Positions 5,730 through 8,740 of a stretch of DNA of 8,740 nt are shown in pieces. The notes under the pieces are model-generated. The model worked only from the letters and a program-made list of their open reading frames with translations. It was not told the origin of the DNA and ran no database searches. This DNA is from Pseudomonadota bacterium (GTDB lineage: Bacteria; Pseudomonadota; Gammaproteobacteria; Legionellales; Legionellaceae), in NCBI GenBank assembly GCA_021807845.1, contig JAKBCM010000051.1:1-8740 (forward strand). The letters are read 5' to 3'. Numbering within the stretch: the first letter of the stretch is position 1; each line of letters begins with the position of its first letter. Made by a program: the position numbers and the translations under genes.

Positions 5730-8204
5730 ATGGATATTAGTTATATACCGCAAAAAATTGAAGAGCAAGTTCAACAGTATTGGCTTAAAAAACAATCATT
5801 TAATGTCACTGAAGATCTCAACAAAGAGAAGTTTTTCTGCTTATCCATGTTCCCTTATCCCAGTGGATCTTTACACATGGGGCATGTGCGAAATTATACG
5901 CTAGGTGATGTTATCGCTCGGTATCAACGAGCGCTTGGTAAAAACGTCTTGCAGCCCATAGGCTGGGATGCATTTGGACTACCTGCCGAGAATGCAGCGA
6001 TCAAACACGCCATTGCGCCCGCTATTTGGACAAAGCAAAATATCAAAGCGATGAAGGAACAATTTTTACGCCTGGGTAATGCTTATGATTGGCGTCGTGA
6101 AATCACTACTTGTGATCCTTGCTATTATCGTTGGGAACAGTGGTTTTTTATCAAGCTCTATGAAAAAGGTTTGGTCTATAAAAAGAATGCCATTGTGAAT
6201 TGGGATCCAGTCGATCAAACTGTTTTAGCCAATGAGCAAGTTGTAGATGGTCGAGGCTGGCGTTCTGGAGCCTTGGTTGAACGCAAAGAAATTTCACAGT
6301 GGTTTATTAAAATCACAGCTTATGCAGATGAGCTGCTTGCTGATCTGGACAAACTTGAAGGTTGGCCTCAACAAGTGAAACAGATGCAGCGGAACTGGAT
6401 AGGTCGTTCTGAAGGCACCGAGATCTACTTTAATGTCAAAGGATTTTCTAAACGACTTAAAATTTATACGACAAGACCTGATACCTTAATGGGCGCCACT
6501 TATTTAGCTGTGTCACCGGATCATCCTCTCGCCAAACTAGCAGCCATCGAAAGTGAAGAAATACAAGCTTTTGTTAGCAGTTGTCAAGGCGTGAAAATGG
6601 CAGAAGCTGATTTGGCCACCATGGAAAAACGAGGCATCAACACAGGGTTTTATGCCACACACCCCGTGACTGGCAAGAATATACCCGTATGGATTGCTAA
6701 TTTTGTTTTGATGCAATATGGATCGGGTGCTGTCATGGCGGTACCGGCTCATGATCAACGAGATTGGGAGTTTGCCCAAAAATATCAACTGCCTTTACAA
6801 GAAGTGATTCAAATCGATAAAACAAACCATCATGATTTTAGCACTTCAGCCTACACAGGCACCGGTATCCTAGTCAATTCGGGTCAATTTGATGGGCTTT
6901 TTTCAGAAGAAGCCAAAAAAACCATTACCCAGTATTTAGAAAAAACCGAATCTGGAAAAGCTACAGTCAATTATCGGTTACGCGATTGGGGGGTTTCTCG
7001 TCAACGATATTGGGGTACACCGATTCCGATGATTAACTGTGATGAGTGTGGCATTGTACCCGTTCCTGAAACTGATTTACCTGTGGTTCTGCCTGAACAG
7101 GTTGAATTAACCGGTAGCGGCTCGCCTCTGGCTCAATGTGAAGACTTTATTCACACAACATGTCCTAAGTGTGGTCAGGACGCTCTGAGAGAGTCAGATA
7201 CATTTGATACTTTTGTTGAATCATCCTGGTATTACGCTCGTTTTGCTTGTAAGGGTCAGGAAAACGCTATGCTTGATGATCGCGCCAAATATTGGACCCC
7301 TGTTGATCAATATGTGGGGGGTATCGAACATGCAGTCATGCATTTATTGTATGCACGTTTTTTTCATAAATTAATGCGCGACGAAGGACTGGTGAACTCT
7401 GATGAACCTTTTATTGCCTTATTAAGTCAAGGAATGGTCCTTAAAAATGGCCATAAAATGTCTAAATCATTGGGTAATATTGTTGACCCTAATCATTTGA
7501 TTGATACTTATGGAGCCGATACTGCAAGACTATTTGTCATGTTTGCCTCCCCTCCTGAGCAATCCCTTGAATGGTCTGACACAGCAGTTGAAGGCGCACA
7601 TCGATTTTTAAAACGCTTATGGGCGCTCGCTTATCAGCACGAAACCATCATCAAAGAAGTGAATGATTTGATAGCTGATGGGAATGGTCAAATCAATTGG
7701 GATGCGTGTGAAAGTCGCCTCAAAAAATCGAGACTTCATTTACATCAAATACTAGCTCAAGCCACTCATGATTATGAACGCCATCAATTTAACACGGTTG
7801 TTTCTGGCGCGATGAAACTCTTCAATGTACTATCAGGGTATGAGATCCACAAAGAAGAAGACAAATTTTTCATGCATTCAGGCATGAAGATCCTTTTGCA
7901 ATTGCTAGCACCTATCACCCCACATATTTGCCACCATCTGTGGCAACAATTGGGATATGAAAAAATAATCATTGACGCGCCATGGCCCAAGCACGATAAA
8001 AGCGCTTTAAAAACAGACGAAGTTGACTTTGTGGTACAAGTGAATGGTAAGTTGCGTGCCCAATTTAGTGCAGGAACTGAAACAGAGGAAGCAGCATTAA
8101 TCGAGATGGCTAAAGCGCATGCTGGACCATTTCTTGTGGGTAAATCCCTCATCAAAACCATTGTTGTCCCTCATCGCCAACTCATTAATTTGGTCATTCA
8201 ATAA
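5730..8204 (+). CDS. leuS: Leucyl-tRNA synthetase
   Basis: Class I aminoacyl-tRNA synthetase that charges tRNA-Leu in the cytoplasm. The 824-residue protein carries HMGH (49-52), the CP1 editing domain with the threonine-rich TTRPDT (247-252, including Thr252) and editing Asp342 in AHDQRDWEF, and KMSKS (576-580). An anticodon-binding domain and a C-terminal tRNA-binding domain (VVQVNGKLRAQF) follow. The zinc-domain insertion keeps two CxxC pairs (Cys437/Cys440 and Cys478/Cys481), which E. coli lacks as I recall. Between SQGMVL and KMSKS only four residues occur, so the leucine-specific insertion of E. coli LeuRS is absent; this explains most of the length difference from 860. The start ATG at 5730 is preferred because the N-terminus then aligns with other LeuRSs. 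An in-frame TTG at 5718 would add four residues; neither has a clear Shine-Dalgarno. lptE follows with no gap. Confidence 0.98.
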   Translation: MDISYIPQKIEEQVQQYWLKKQSFNVTEDLNKEKFFCLSMFPYPSGSLHMGHVRNYTLGDVIARYQRALGKNVLQPIGWDAFGLPAENAAIKHAIAPAIWTKQNIKAMKEQFLRLGNAYDWRREITTCDPCYYRWEQWFFIKLYEKGLVYKKNAIVNWDPVDQTVLANEQVVDGRGWRSGALVERKEISQWFIKITAYADELLADLDKLEGWPQQVKQMQRNWIGRSEGTEIYFNVKGFSKRLKIYTTRPDTLMGATYLAVSPDHPLAKLAAIESEEIQAFVSSCQGVKMAEADLATMEKRGINTGFYATHPVTGKNIPVWIANFVLMQYGSGAVMAVPAHDQRDWEFAQKYQLPLQEVIQIDKTNHHDFSTSAYTGTGILVNSGQFDGLFSEEAKKTITQYLEKTESGKATVNYRLRDWGVSRQRYWGTPIPMINCDECGIVPVPETDLPVVLPEQVELTGSGSPLAQCEDFIHTTCPKCGQDALRESDTFDTFVESSWYYARFACKGQENAMLDDRAKYWTPVDQYVGGIEHAVMHLLYARFFHKLMRDEGLVNSDEPFIALLSQGMVLKNGHKMSKSLGNIVDPNHLIDTYGADTARLFVMFASPPEQSLEWSDTAVEGAHRFLKRLWALAYQHETIIKEVNDLIADGNGQINWDACESRLKKSRLHLHQILAQATHDYERHQFNTVVSGAMKLFNVLSGYEIHKEEDKFFMHSGMKILLQLLAPITPHICHHLWQQLGYEKIIIDAPWPKHDKSALKTDEVDFVVQVNGKLRAQFSAGTETEEAALIEMAKAHAGPFLVGKSLIKTIVVPHRQLINLVIQ

Positions 8205-8723
8205 ATGCGCTATCCAAATAGACTCTTTTATTTTACCCTACAGGCCTTGTTCTTGATCTTCATCAGTGGATGTGGCTTTCATTTGCGTGGCAAAGTCGAT
8301 GTCCCAACTTGGTTTAACAATGTTGCGATCATCAAAGGACAAACCCACAATGATTTGGCTTCGTTGTTGCGTATGGAACTACAAAGCCAACACATCCAGG
8401 TTAATTCATCTGAAAGCTCAGCAGATTACTGGCTTATTCTAGAAAGCGATAATGTACAGCAACACATCACCAGCGTGAGCTCAAGCACTACTCCCAGACA
8501 GTATCAGCTTATATATACCGTACATTTTAAATTACAGCAAAGAAATGGCCGCGATATCATTCCAGAAGCCACACTGATGATCACTCGACAACTCACTATC
8601 AATGGTAATAGAATTTTAGGATCAAATGAAGAAGAAGAGCTCTTGAAAGCTGAAATGAGGCGTGATGCGGTGATCCAAATCATGAACCGCATCAGTCAAG
8701 TGCGATTCACCCAAAAAAGCTAG
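8205..8723 (+). CDS. lptE: LPS-assembly lipoprotein LptE
   Basis: Outer-membrane lipoprotein that forms the plug inside the LptD barrel and helps insert lipopolysaccharide into the outer leaflet. 172 residues, somewhat shorter than E. coli LptE (193). The N-terminus is a lipoprotein signal peptide: basic residues (Arg2, Arg6), a hydrophobic stretch (about 7-20) and the lipobox ISGC with acylated Cys23. The mature protein starts CGFHLRG, the hallmark of this family. Gly at position +2 rather than Asp fits sorting to the outer membrane. The remainder (about 24-172) is the mixed alpha/beta LptE domain. The ATG immediately follows the leuS TAA with no intervening base and no evident Shine-Dalgarno, so translation is probably coupled to leuS. 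The leuS-lptE-holA order is conserved in gammaproteobacteria. Its maturation needs Lnt, encoded upstream of leuS. Confidence 0.95.
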   Translation: MRYPNRLFYFTLQALFLIFISGCGFHLRGKVDVPTWFNNVAIIKGQTHNDLASLLRMELQSQHIQVNSSESSADYWLILESDNVQQHITSVSSSTTPRQYQLIYTVHFKLQQRNGRDIIPEATLMITRQLTINGNRILGSNEEEELLKAEMRRDAVIQIMNRISQVRFTQKS

Positions 8724-8730
8724 CCTTGAT

Positions 8731-8740
8731 ATGCTCATCA
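8731..8740 (+). CDS. holA: Probable start of holA (DNA polymerase III delta subunit), cut by window end
   Basis: An ATG at 8731 follows the lptE stop by seven bases and begins Met-Leu-Ile before the window ends. The call rests almost wholly on the conserved leuS-lptE-holA order, in which holA encodes the clamp-loader delta subunit. Three codons cannot confirm it, and no strong Shine-Dalgarno is visible. Confidence 0.45.

Noticed and set aside
5671..5904. Plus-strand frame of 77 codons overlapping the start of leuS
   Set aside because: Out of frame with the strongly conserved LeuRS N-terminus and HMGH motif; no homology recognised.
7784..8161. Minus-strand open frame of 125 codons inside leuS
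   Set aside because: Complement of the conserved LeuRS C-terminal domain; the peptide is cysteine/serine-rich as shadow frames often are, and no promoter or ribosome-binding site is evident.

Overview
The window looks like chromosomal DNA of a moderately AT-rich gammaproteobacterium. The leuS-lptE-(holA) gene order is typical of that class. The LeuRS and Lnt sequences resemble what I remember of Legionella, so a member of the Legionellales is my best guess; this comes from memory and no search was run. Nearly all of the DNA is coding. There is no gene-free stretch over 300 bases, and I found no rRNA, tRNA, IS element, CRISPR array or riboswitch.

Left half (1-3915, minus strand): four tightly packed genes, read right to left. 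They are a class I/II PLP aminotransferase, a 225-residue protein I do not recognise, a lysine 6-dehydrogenase/saccharopine dehydrogenase-type enzyme, and the first ~317 codons of an ALDH7 (antiquitin/aminoadipate-semialdehyde dehydrogenase) enzyme that runs off the left edge. The three enzymes fit successive steps of lysine breakdown: lysine to 2-aminoadipate 6-semialdehyde (in equilibrium with piperideine-6-carboxylate), then to 2-aminoadipate, then to 2-oxoadipate. The unknown gene lies inside this apparent operon.

Middle (3916-4055): a short divergent intergenic region. It holds a good -10 box for the leftward operon, two copies of an AACGTTA element and a weak candidate -10 for the rightward genes.

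Right half (4056-8740, plus strand): lnt (apolipoprotein N-acyltransferase), a 135-base leader, leuS (leucyl-tRNA synthetase), lptE (outer-membrane LPS-assembly lipoprotein) starting directly after the leuS stop, and what is probably the first ten bases of holA. This is a housekeeping and envelope cluster. LptE is a lipoprotein, so it is an expected substrate of the Lnt encoded upstream. The LeuRS is a compact form that lacks the leucine-specific insertion found just before KMSKS in E. coli.

No dramatic new system is visible. The items most worth following up are the unknown 225-residue protein inside the lysine operon, its Glu/Ser-rich C-terminus, and the operator-like repeats in the divergent region.
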